Source: Malurus cyaneus samueli (lineage: Eukaryota; Chordata; Aves; Passeriformes; Maluridae). Taken from it: DNA of 64,000 bases. Below, piece after piece: positions 37,841-48,862 of this stretch (positions are counted from its first letter, which is position 1; the number at the start of each line of letters is the position of its first letter). The translations under genes were made by a program, and so were the position numbers. The notes below the pieces were generated by a model that ran no database searches, had not been told where the DNA came from, and saw nothing but the letters and a program-made list of their open reading frames with translations. The stretch lies in the NCBI GenBank assembly GCA_009741485.1, contig CM019219.1:6192048-6256047 (forward strand), given 5' to 3'.

Positions 37841-39284
37841 CCTCGTTGCCTTTTTTTCTTTTTTTTCTGGAAGAACCCCATTTTTACATTTGGGAAAAAA
37901 ACCAGAAACTGGCCATTTGTAAGAGCTAGGTAAAGGTAACCAGGCTGGCTCAGGAGAGGGATCTGTGGGGAACGGGGGAAAGCCAAAAACACTGAAGACA
38001 AAACAGAAAGAAGCTTTCTGTCTATTGCCACATGTTGTATGTGGCATACATGGAAGTGAAAGATAATTTAGACTAGACAGTTGGCAGTGGTCTAATTCTT
38101 AGTGTGGTGTAATTTATTAAATATCATCATGATCTCAAGTTAACAAAGCCCTGGTTGCATTGAAGATAAGTGACATACACAGCTGCCTCACCTTTGTTGT
38201 GTAATGTTTTATCTTCTGGGCACACAGTGGGATGGGGAACATCATCATCATCATTAAATCTCTAGGGCAGTATTACTGAAGTTACTCATTCCCAAAGTAT
38301 CTTGTTTCCCTTGATCCATTGAGCTCCCCTGCCCCAGGGCACACATCTCAGTCACTGCTCTTGGTCTGGGCAGTGAGACTCTACATGAACGCAGTCACTG
38401 CAGCTCAGATAACCAAATCCCTGACCAGACAAGAGTTACCAGTGCTGCCCTCTTCACATTGTGGTGAATTTATTTATGTTCAGCAGAATTTCATTGGGAT
38501 GGAGTGACAGGGAAAGGAAGAGCAGCTGGTGGTGGATTAATGGAATGAGGCTCATTCTGTTTGGTCGATAGGACAGATAATTGCCCCGAATGGTTTTCAC
38601 TGGCAGCAGGGAGAGGGGGGGTGATGTGGTGCCTCCCCAGCTGCTGTGGGTTTTGCTGTTCCCTGTCTCTATTGCTCTCTCCAATGCCATGATGGCACCC
38701 TCTGCCCCACCCCTGCTGCTGCTGTCCCTAATTGAGCATCTGCCCCGTGTCTGTCGCTGCTGCTTTCATTGTGGTTTTAGCCTCTTCTTTCACTTGTGCT
38801 GGTGGATTTCTGTCATGACCATTGAGACATCTGTCAATCTCCCATCTAGGAAAAGTGGAGCTTTCCTCTTGTTGTTCTGGAGAGAGGATCTTCCCTTTTC
38901 TCTGCTTTAAAATGTTTCCTGAATTATCCCATCAGCTGTTCCTGTGATTCACAATCACTTCCCCAGCTCACTGTCCTCTCTTGGTGTTCCTTCTGAAACA
39001 ACACAGAATAAGCAGGATAGTTTTTCTACTAAGGTTTTATATACTTAGACTCTTTTTTCAGGTTATAGCCATCAGGAGCAAGCTGCTGTCAAAGATAAGC
39101 TAATATATACTCCTGCAGCAGACAGCCAATGCGTGTAAACCATCCCTACCTACACTGGTATTGCTCGAGGCTGGAGTAAGCGATGCTTCAGCAGCTCTTG
39201 AATTAACAGGTTTTGTCTGTCTGTAGCAATCTCCTGAGTAAAACTCATACAGAAACTCTTGGTCAATGATTTGGGGGTCTTTTT

Positions 39285-39285
39285 N
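39285..39285. other. Single undetermined base
   Basis: One N interrupts a T run (TTTTNTTTCC). It probably marks a homopolymer join or ambiguous call. Unlike the N at 1614, no duplicated flank is visible. Confidence 0.95.
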
Positions 39286-40207
39286 TTTCCCAATCTGAGA
39301 ATAAATAGCACAAGTTTAGATATCTGTAAAACGTGGTTTAGGTTGTGAAGAAAAAATATCAAGAGGTCTAACTTAAAGGACAAGTAGAGTGATGGGAGAA
39401 GTGTCTTCAAGAAATTAAAAGGCACTGTTAAGAGAAAAGGAGTAAATTTAGGAAGAAAACAGGGGAATTATGCTGCAGAAAGTGATTACTTGTTATGAAA
39501 AAATTTAATGGGATATACTGGGAAAACTGGATACCTGTTTGAAGAAACATGGAGTTGCTGAAAAGTCCTATGATTCCGAGATCAGATATGGATACTTGTT
39601 TTATCACAAATAGAACCTTGTATTTCTAGTATTTCCTTCCTGCCCTGACAAGGTCTCCTTCCTTGTCATCTCCTTTCTCTGCTTCATTCAGACTTAGCCG
39701 AGGAGCACAGAAAAATACAGCTTTGTTTACAAAACAATTCTTGGCATACAGTTGAAACACTAAAATATTTGTTGGAAATTTCAAAATGCTAAACCTCAAA
39801 ACAGACTCTGTCTATACATTGGTTAGCATATATTATTGCTGAGACTGAAATAGAATGAGTTACAAAAAAATACATAATTAGCTTAATATTTTGCATAATC
39901 AAAAATATGTAGTCAATTTATTGATTAGCTCTAAAAATCCTTGTTACTGTTTCAAAAATCCAGTTAAATTTCTGGGAGTTTTTTGGGAACAGGTTTGAAT
40001 GTTTTTCTTGAGCCTTTGTGAAAGTTCATGTCTTTTAAGTCTCTTTGTTCCATCAGACTTAGTGTTCATATCACATTGAGCTCAAATATCTTGGGATCAG
40101 CCTTAATTAGACAAAAACGTTTGGATTTTTTTTTTCTCCTGCTGATTAATAAATATATAGCAGCTATCTCGTGAGATGAGGCATGAAGCCAAATAGTACT
40201 GAAATGT

Positions 40208-40260
40208 TCTAGTGCATGTATATGTGTGTGTACAAATGTGTCTGTGTGCATCTGTGTGAG
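40208..40260 (+). repeat. Imperfect TG-rich simple repeat
   Basis: Alternating TG steps broken by A and C (TGCATGTATATGTGTGTGTA, then GTGTCTGTGTGCATCTGTGTGAG). This is a degenerate dinucleotide tract. Confidence 0.7.
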
Positions 40261-43242
40261 GAAGACCTGGGCCATTTTAAAGTAAGAATAATCTGTGCTG
40301 TCAAAGTATGTAATTGTAGAACTCCCCTGACTCTGAGCCACCAACGTAAAGAAAGCAAAATCTCATGTTGAATTTAGTTTTACCAACTGTGGGATAGTGT
40401 GGTTAGAAGAAACCAAGCCAAAAACCAAGCCAGAAACCATTGCTTGTCTGAAATTTGTGGTTGTTTCAGGTTTCGATGTCATAGCTAAGAGCATATCTGG
40501 CCCCTTCCTTTCTGTAGCTGGCATGGCTTCAGGAATAAAGCAGTTGTGAGCGAGCAGAGAAGGGACTTTGGAATTTCCTGCACTCCTGCTGTGTAGATTC
40601 AAATGCAAAGTTTAAATAATGGATGAAGCTAAGATTATTATAATTGATCATTGTATGATTTATATGGAGTAATTATAACTAGGTTGAGAAAGAATTTTCA
40701 AAAGCTGGTTTCCTGGTAGCCAGAGCCATTAAATAGCAGTGTGCTGCCAAAACAAAAATTAGGTGGGAACGTAGCCACAGAGTTCAGAATGTCTGTCCTC
40801 CACCTGATTTATAACTACCCTGATGATGACAGCATTGGTGGTATTTTCCTGTTAAGAACAGTGAGAGCCATTTCAGTTGTTTTTCTTATCTTTCTAACAG
40901 AACTCCACGTTTTTTTAAGTGTAGTCAAGCATAATAACTGGAAAACTGTAAAAATCTAATGCATAACAAAACGAAAAGGTGTGAGAGGTTGAAAAGGTTA
41001 ATTAAAAGTGTAATGATCGCATTTACTGAGACAGTCCAATTAATCACTTTATTCTGGTGGTCATGTGATACAGAAACCATTGCTCCAGAAAACTGATTTC
41101 TCGTGCTGGGATACATGGTCTGCGTTCGTTTAAATGTGTACTTTTCCTACTAACAGAAATTTAGCTTTTTATTTTAAGCTGCTTTTATTTATTTGAAAAT
41201 ATTTAAGTAGTAGCTAATGTTTAAACCTGTATCTTCACATAATACACTGCTCCAGCCACGCTGCCCCTGAACAGGATGGCATTGCCCCCTTGGTACTTGT
41301 AGTCTTACAGCCCCACGGGAGGTTTGCTTACAACTTAATGGGGTTGTAGGTACAGAAGACATGAGGCACTGGAAATACATCATTATGTAACGTGATCTCT
41401 CTGAAGCAGTGTATACGACCAACAGAGTGAATTCTCGAGTGTCAACAAGCACAGCTAAATGCGATTTTTACCACGTCAACTGGAAAAAAAGGAAAAAAGA
41501 ACCTTGAAGGATCAATTACAAGGGTGATAACCTTGTATTATCTGATTTGCTATAATATTCACACAAGCTTTATTGGAATGGAACATAAATTTGAAAAATA
41601 GTGAGATTAGAAAGGACTGCAATGCTAGAGCAAAGAGCTGGAAGCTTTCTCCTGGTTTATTTTGCTGGGGCAGCACTTTAGAGGGAGCCCATTATAAGCA
41701 GAAGAATAGTAGTTATGTTAACATGGTAATTAATCAAGTCTGAGGAAAAAGAGGAAACAAGTTGTGAATTCAATTCTGTAGTAATAAAAAGAAATGCTGA
41801 AAGTTGCCCTGTAAATTGGCATGACTTTGGCAAAACAGTCCCTCACTGTGTCTTGAGAACTTGTGTGCAGTAAATCACTTCTCATGGCAACCGTGTAGGT
41901 TTGAATGTTTTCACAGGTTTATTCTCTATTTCCGTGTCTGCTGCTTCTTTCCTAATTCTGTTGACTTAGTATTTAGCTAATAATAAAATACTGAACTGTG
42001 TGAAACGAGAGCATATGCAGTAACACATTTGCACTGTGATTGTTTTTAAGGGGAAATTAATTGGAAGAACTCAGCTGAAACTGTGGTGATAGCCTTCCAC
42101 ATCACAAACCAGCTTCTCACTCAGTACAGAGCGTGAATTGTTATGTGGAATGACTGAATCCCTCACAAAAAAATGTATGCTGTGTATGGCCCCAGTCATG
42201 CGTAATCCATCCCTGGTGTCAGTGCAGTGTGGATAGGTTAAAATGATCTTTACACCCTAAAACTCTTTAGGGTAGAGCTGAAATCATTGGTGCAGTAATG
42301 TGAGAAACAGTGACTGGATCAGTTTGCAACAACTGTAATTCCTTTGTTCAGCAGACGCTGACTTTATTAATGTGTTGCTGCCTCCTAAGTGAGATACCTT
42401 GGACAGAAGTAACAGTAGCTTTAGAGAGCCAAATTCATAACTTAAATTATTGAAAATGCAGAACAGCTCCAGTGAACAAAATGGATTTAACTGTGCTGGC
42501 ATTAATATAATGTATAACTGCTGTCCTCAGTGCCGTGTGGAAAATCAGGGACCCTGGCATAACCTGTCATTAGATGTGTAACACGAATGAAAGGTGATAG
42601 ATGAGGATAATTGTGAGTGAAGACAGAATTTCCCCAGTGTTGTTAACACAGGGTTTCCTCTCCCTCCCTGCCCTTGTGGAACTAAAATTTAAACCAGATC
42701 ACTGTAGGTTTATAAGACTTTCCTCTTACATAACCTGTAAGTTGAGCAGAAGCCTCTCAGCCAGCCCACAGGGCTCAACCACCTCAGAATTTTCTCAGCC
42801 TTTCCCCATTCCCCCCCAGTAAAAAATGAAAGTATTAAAGGAAATGGTAAAATATAATTTCCCCTCTTTTTCATCAACACATATCCAGCATAGGCGTTGC
42901 AATCTGTTGCAACCTTTATCTGCAGTGTCTACGAAATGCACCAGGTAATATTGCAGGATCCAAAGTCTAAATGGAGACAAAAAGCCCTGTCAAGTATTAG
43001 AGCCTAGATCCAATGGTGAACCTGGGCAATAAAAAGTGCAGCATTTAAAGAATGTGGCCTCATCAGCAGAATTAAACTTCCAGGAACAGATCGAGAGATG
43101 CATTTATCCACCTGAAAGTCGGAAGCCTCTGCTTCCAGGTGATCTCTGAAAACATCAGCACGATGCTCAGAATCCTGATAAAGTACACACAGAAAACTGC
43201 TAAAAGCAAGCAAACAAAAAAGAAACAAGATTTTTTTTTTTT

Positions 43243-43365
43243 ACTGTGAGGGTGGTGAGGCACTGAAACAGGTTACCCAGAGAGGTTGTGGGTGCCCCAT
43301 CCCTCAAAGTGCTCAAGGCCAGTTAAGGTGGGGTTGGATCACCCTGGTCTAGTGAAAGGTGTTTA
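43243..43365 (+). mobile_element. Truncated CR1 LINE fragment
   Basis: The fragment runs ACTGTGAGGGTGGTGAGGCA, CTGAAACAGGTTACCCAGAG, AGGTTGTGGGTGCCCCATCC, CTCAAAGTGCTCAAGGCCAG, then TGGATCACCCTGGTCTAGTG and AAAGGTGT. This is the stretch of CR1 just before the 3' tail. Both the upstream CR1 sequence and the terminal short repeat are missing, so it is truncated at both ends. A run of twelve T (43231-43242) sits directly before its start. Confidence 0.85.
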
Positions 43366-45442
43366 AAAATAAAGAAACAGAGCTTTGTGGGAGACTTTGG
43401 ATGTGAGGAGCCAGACTCCAGGCTGAGGCATCTGTCCATGCAGCAGTCAGTTTGTGCTCCTGGGAGTCACAGCCACTCTTCTAAAGCACCCAGCACAAGA
43501 TGTGGTGCTTCAGTCACCAAGGTAGTGATCGGAATAGTCCTTGAGGAGCTGGGATGTCCTTGCTCTCTGCTCTTCTCTGCAGGATTTCAGACAGCCTGGG
43601 AGGGTCCCCTGTGGGTTTGGCAGTAGCTTGGTCTGGAAGGAAGGGAAGGAGGTGTGGTCTAGAAAGGGTTATGTGTTTTTTGAAGGGATTAGAAGTTGGG
43701 AGTACAAGTGGGATCATGCCTCTGCAGGCTGATAGTCTTCTTCAGGGAGGGTTTCCCGTCCCTGCTCTCCTAAGTGAAATAACTCTTTCCTGGGTGCAGG
43801 CCAGGACCCAGCAATCTGCCTCCCTGTTGGGCTGAAGCATCGTGCTCCCTCTTTGTTCTGCAATATGCACCGTTTCCTGTTGAGAGCACTCTGCTGTGAG
43901 GTGGTCTGAGAGCCCTTCTGGGAAATGAGAAGTGTTTCTGAGTCTCTCATGTCAGGGAAGGCACTGAACCAAACTCTGCAAGATCCCAGCTGGTGATTCA
44001 CTGGTGGAGTCTGGTAAAAACAAAGGCCAGGGTGTGTTGGGAAAGGCTTCAGACACAGCAGTTGTGCATAACACGGTAGCTGAACTCTTCCAAACATAAC
44101 ATGGTGGATAAACACTTCCAAATCATGCTTGTTGGTTCATGCTAAGCAATGCAATCGTTCCCAGTCTCTGTATGGCTTGGACAGGAGACAGCATTTACCT
44201 CCTCCAGTAAATTTATGGGGGTACTCAGAAAAGAATTCTAGAGACCCAGGCAATTTGTGTGGTCAAAGACTTAATGACTAACCAGGAATGTAAAACGCTG
44301 CAGCTTTGGCCTTAGGAAGCTGAGGTCTCAGTTCAGGCAGTTTTGTTTGTTTGATTCTTTTTGTTGCTGTAGCCTTGGTTGTACCTTTCACAGGCACACA
44401 GGGGTCCATCTCGTCACCTGGTGCCATTGACTGTGATTTCAACATGCATCTTGTATGTGATTAGGATTCTGAAAGCCCTGGTCATAGCTGATAATGTATT
44501 AGCTTTCATTTAAAAATTAAGTCACCTGCTTATTAAGCTTTTAGAAAAGGTTTGAAATAGGCCAGTTGTTCTCTAAAGGTTGAGCAGAAGAGAAGAACTT
44601 CAGAATAATACTGTGTATCGGTCTCAGGACCTTTTTGGGGATGACTAATTCTTTTCTCTGCCATTTGGGATTAGAAATAATTTTTTCCAGGAAAATGGTA
44701 GTTTATTTTAATCCATTAAAATGCAGATGACACAATATTTGCCATGCTTTTCTTATTTTTTAGTCTGCTCTTCTTACCAAGCAAAAGTACTTCAGTGAAC
44801 CCCACAGCAGCACTTCTGTTAAAGTGGGATCATGGCTCTCCTCTTAATTCTGGTCAGTTTTTGGTTCCTGTATGCCATATTCTGCACCTGTGTTGGAGTA
44901 GGCCCATACCCATGTGGTCACCTCTATCACTTTGTAATTTTGCCTTCCATCACATTAACATTTATTGCTCTCTTTACAGCATTCCCTTCGTTATATCCAC
45001 TAGAAATCCAACTAATGCTAATTACTTGCAAATAGTGGTGGTAATTTTAATGACAACCTCAGTAAATTGCTTTTTATGTGCTGTAAGAAAATTGAAAACT
45101 AAGTGTCCATTTTGCTGCTTAATAAGAATCTTACAAAACAACTAATATTCCTTGTGCTCCTTCTGTCTAGTGGGAGCACAAATAAGAAGCTGCCCGTATC
45201 CACTGAGAATCCCTTCTTGTGCACCATGGGGTGGGTTAACAGGGGTTGAGGAGACAGCCAAAGGCACAGTAGGTGCAGAAATTAAATAGTCATGGAGGTG
45301 CAAGGAAAATGAAAGATTAAGGTGGGGAGACTGTGGAAGAGGGTGAAGCATGAGGAAGATCAAACACGGTAGAGATGTGCAGCAGCTGCATGGTGGGTGG
45401 GTGGGTTTGGGCACCCCAACACCACTGGAGCTGCTGCTTTGC

Positions 45443-45625
45443 TTTGATGTCCTGATCTGGGAATGGGAGGCAGAGTGGTGGGAGAATGGAGATCAGTGGC
45501 ATTGAGTTGTAGAAGGACCTTGGACTGAGTTTCTGGGTGAAGGTGAAAAATCTAGGGGGGAAAATGCTTTTTTTTAAAGAGTAATGTAGAGCTTTGAAAC
45601 GTTTAAAATGTTTTATCTTTGGCCA
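45443..45625 (+). repeat. Direct repeat A, copy 1
   Basis: This 183-bp segment, from TGTCCTGATCTGG to CTTTGGCCA, is repeated at 47623-47801. By eye the copies differ at roughly 14 positions plus small indels in the A/T run, i.e. about nine tenths identical. It contains no long ORF of its own and no recognised transposon signature. It is joined directly to copy 1 of repeat B. Confidence 0.9.
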
Positions 45626-45702
45626 TAAAAAAAACTTTGAGAGTTCATAGTTAATATTATAGTTGTATGCTAATGTAGTACAACATTTTATATAAAAATG
45701 CT
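45625..45702 (+). repeat. Direct repeat B, copy 1
   Basis: These 78 bases, from ATAAAAAAAACTTTGAGAG to TATAAAAATGCT, are identical to 47065-47142, exactly 1440 bp downstream. Flanking bases differ on both sides. The copy here is fused to the end of repeat A copy 1, an arrangement not found at the second B copy. Confidence 0.95.
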
Positions 45703-46955
45703 GGCTCTGCCTGTGCTCTGCCATCCCTGTCTGGATTCCAGTTCAGTGCCTTGCTCACAGCCACCAGGCATCACTTCTCACCTGCCTGGAAGTGACTTCC
45801 CACAGAGTCTGAGATGATGTGGCCACAGTGGAGGGCTGTGTGGTTTGGCAGAGATTTCCAGAATGGGCCCAGGCAAAGCAGATTTGGGAGAGGAAGCTCT
45901 GGGTTGGGAAATGGTGCTGTGAAGAAATCATCCCTTGTCCCAGGCTCCTGCCCTGACCGCCCCCAGTCCACATCCCAGTGCCCCAAGAGAGGAGGGAACT
46001 GGGAAAGGATCTCCTTGCACAAACCTTTCTCAAAGGAAAAGGCATGAAGAGTCGCTCTGGATTAAATTCATTTGCTTTTAAGGTAGTCAGTACCTGGTAA
46101 GAGCCAAACTCCTGCCTGTCTTCATAATTTAAGCTTTGTGGAACAGAAGCTGTGTGAAATTTTGACCTTATAAATTACTGCTGCATAAGTAATCTTCAGG
46201 AGCACTCCCGGTATTGTTAACTGTTTGTAGTTACCATAGGATTTAGAAATAATTATGCACTTTTGTGATAAAAATAAAGCATTAAATTGTCAATTGTTCC
46301 AAATTGTCGATTTTGCATTAAAATACTATTTAAAAGGTTAAGAGAAGTTGGTATTAATGAGAAGAGTTGGTTTAGACAGTCTGGTTTAATTCAGATGCAG
46401 CTGATGCACCACTTTTACATGTAGTCTTGGTTTTAAAAGGTAAAAATAATTTGTATAATGTTATGACAAGAATGCTGGAAACACAACTAGAGACATATGT
46501 ATTGAAACAGAAAAGGCAAATGGTACATTCCAGCCAGGGTTGGTTTAAAAAAAAATCCCCCCTCAAAGCAGTCTGTATTCAGAGTTGAAATGATGAGCAA
46601 AGTGAGTCTTGTGCAGATATAAATTGGATGACAGATATGAATATGCATAACTATTGTTTGTGAACACTGTGCACCTAATTTGACTTTCACCCAAGATAAC
46701 TTTCACTCCTGTTTGCACTGGCAGTGACTTGGATTATGTTCTGCCTTTTTAAAAAAGATTGATTAACCTGTCCCTTTTGTTTCTTGAGTCGCTCATATTC
46801 ACAGCGCTTGTTAATTCTGTAGCAGCACATATCAATACAGTGAGCTGAAGTCTGTTCATACTGCAGTACCCCATCCAGAGCTGTTCCACAGAAATTTGTT
46901 TTAAAGAGTGGAATTCAGCAGTTGACTCCCAGGCACAAATAACCATGTAATTACT

Positions 46956-47063
46956 CTGCAATCACATAGTAATTAGCATATACTATTCATATATTGCATA
47001 ATTATATGCCCTGCAGATTACATAGTAATTATATTTGTACTAAACATATAATTCTATATGCTG
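46956..47063 (+). repeat. Diverged AT-rich tandem duplication, period about 55 bp
   Basis: Two adjacent units begin with CTGCAATCACATAGTAATTA (46956) and CTGCAGATTACATAGTAATT (47011), and both end in ATAT-rich sequence with ATGC or ATGCTG. They share the CATAGTAATTA core and the same order of shorter words, with many substitutions. The second unit runs into repeat B copy 2. Confidence 0.6.
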
Positions 47064-47064
47064 T

Positions 47065-47142
47065 ATAAAAAAAACTTTGAGAGTTCATAGTTAATATTAT
47101 AGTTGTATGCTAATGTAGTACAACATTTTATATAAAAATGCT
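47065..47142 (+). repeat. Direct repeat B, copy 2
   Basis: This copy is base-for-base identical to 45625-45702. It follows immediately after a diverged 55-bp tandem pair (46956-47063) and is followed by unrelated sequence (ACAATTTTATGAGAGG). Confidence 0.95.
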
Positions 47143-47622
47143 ACAATTTTATGAGAGGGTTGTATTTTGGGCCATCTCATCTCTTCTGCATCTGGTGGTG
47201 CTTAATCTGCTGTAGGCTGCTATTATAAGAAACCCTTGGTGCTTAATTTATAGTCAAATGTTGCATGTTTATAATTTAGTAATTTATGAAGATAAGATGC
47301 AAAAAGTTGCCATTTTATTGTGCAAGCAGCTGAGGTTGGGAAGGACTTGGGGTCTGAATGTTAAATTACAGAGGTTAAAAGTACAAACTCACTGAACATG
47401 GTTTAATCACACTGCTGGAGTGAAACACAAATCTAATGCTACTCAGCTTTGTGTTATTTTTGGGTAGCTGAGATGCATGGGACAGTTGCAGGTGATCTGT
47501 TTGAATAATGGAAGTGTGTGCAAGCAGCCAGGGCCTGGCTTGGGCACAGTGTGTTCCAGATCCTCAGTGCAGCACTCCAGCCAAGCTGTGTCATGTTTTT
47601 CTGCCATGGAGAAAGAGAAAAG

Positions 47623-47801
47623 TTTGGTGTCCTGATCTGGAAGTGGGAGGCAGAGTGGTGGGAGGATGGAGAGCAGTGGCATTGAGTTGTAGAAGGACCT
47701 TGGACTGAGTTTCTGGGTAAAGGTGAAAGATCTAGGGGAAAAAAGCTTTTTTAAGAGTAACTTAGAGCTTTGAAATGTTTAAAATGTTTTGTCTTTGGCC
47801 A
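47623..47801 (+). repeat. Direct repeat A, copy 2
   Basis: This is the second copy of the segment at 45443-45625. It ends at the same CTTTGGCCA but then continues into different sequence (GCCCCTCCAAGAGGGG) instead of repeat B. Here A lies about 480 bp after B, whereas in copy 1 A lies directly before B. Confidence 0.9.
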
Positions 47802-48823
47802 GCCCCTCCAAGAGGGGCAGCAGGTTTTGGATATGTGCAATATGTTTTGTTCAGATTGCAAATTCTGTAGCAGTGGGATATCAATGTATTTTCTTGGATC
47901 TGTGATATTGACATTCCTAATATCCACAGCAGCCTTACAATTGTTCTTAATTTAATCTCACAGTATAATGCCAGTTGCCTAAGTTTTCACGCAAAGCATC
48001 TATTGGGTTTTAATATCTGGATAATGTATTGCAAAATTAAATGTGTAATTATAGCCTTAACTTACATCTGAGTTTAATTTTTCCTCTAATTTCTAGTTGT
48101 GGATGTGTGTTTGCCTGTGTGAGAGAAAGGGACACAGTCCTTGGTTTACAATGTTTCTTTCATAGTCACTTTTTAATTTTGTGTCCGCTTCTTCAAAGAT
48201 TGCAAAGTTTATAAACTTTCACGTGTTCAGGTGGCATCTTTTACTAAAGCATGGAGTTTGCAGGCCTTGTGAGTGGCCTTAGAGAATTCCTGACTGTGGG
48301 ATTGCACTTGATCTCCTTCCTGTCTGGGTGGGCTGTTCTCAGAACTCAAAAAATGTAGTAATGAGAATTACTCATTACTTTTTGCTTTCTGCACAGGGCA
48401 CAGATTGCTTTTGGATGTTGTCACCTGGGATGGACACAGCATGTCATTTAACTTGTTCAAGGGGAAAAAATGTAAAATTGTTGGAGCTTTACAAAACCAG
48501 AGTTAGAAGTCCCTGTTCTCACTGTGCTCTTATGCCAGACATACACTTCCTAATTTTCCAGGGATTTTAAGACCCATTCAGTGAGACCAAGTCTTACCCA
48601 ATATTTGCCCTGCATGTTTCCTACAAAGAAGATGAAGTGCAGCCTGCCCAGAGTGACATTTGTTTGCCAGCATTCTGCCCTCACCGCATGCTCTTGTTAA
48701 ACCATTACCCTGAGAAACAGGAGGACTGGTCCCAGTTCCTGGCACGGAAATTTTGTGTGTGTAACAAATATTAACATTCAGGATCTCGTTAATGATGAAA
48801 TGAGCGCAAAGCACGGTGTAAAT

Positions 48824-48862
48824 GTGACGCCTTTCTCACTGCTGTTGTGTTGTTTTTTCTAG
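48824..48862 (+). other. Splice acceptor region of the GFRA1 exon
   Basis: A T-rich tract (TTGTGTTGTTTTTTCT) runs straight into the AG at 48861-48862, and the reading frame becomes receptor-like immediately after it. Two plausible branch-point adenines are visible: A48838 in CTCAC, 24 nt before the exon, and A48827 in GTGAC, 35 nt before it. The placement is confirmed by homology: the split Val codon followed by Glu is the expected start of this GFRA1 exon. The open frame continues a few codons upstream through the pyrimidine tract, but that part is not receptor sequence. Confidence 0.85.

Larger units (their letters stand above)
33359..43230. other. Intron block around the antisense LTR
   Basis: Besides the LTR-like element, the candidate conserved stretch at 35220 and the N at 39285, this is AT-rich intron. 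The frames at 38581-38910 and 37816-38047 are low-complexity chance ORFs. A second complex stretch at about 34480-34640 carries ATCAAAGGCGACGG and AACAATCATGGTCCATTAAA, which look like TCF, SOX and homeodomain words. Confidence 0.5.
1..48862 (+). other. GFRA1: Presumed GFRA1 intron upstream of the exon (5' end not seen)
   Basis: No exon of the earlier receptor (signal peptide, domain 1 or the linker before domain 2) was recognised in these 48.9 kb on the + strand. GFRA1 is a long gene with very large early introns in other vertebrates, so the simplest reading is one intron. The 15-nt DVFQQ microexon used in mammalian isoforms should lie between the previous large exon and this one, but no convincing copy was found. 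If that microexon or exon 4 does lie here, this is two introns. The repeats and motif clusters inside it are listed separately. Confidence 0.6.

Noticed and set aside
43714..44121. Minus-strand 135-codon ORF
   Set aside because: No domain or homology, and it shares its span with other frames of similar length on both strands.
44744..45145. Plus-strand 133-codon ORF, hydrophobic, as a membrane protein or retrocopy
   Set aside because: Hydrophobicity follows from T-rich codons. No family resemblance, no poly-A tail and no supporting signals.
47801..47824. AG-flanked short segment ending in GGCAGCAG before GT, considered as the GFRA1 microexon
   Set aside because: It is about 21 nt, does not encode a DVFQQ-like peptide and lies at the end of repeat A.
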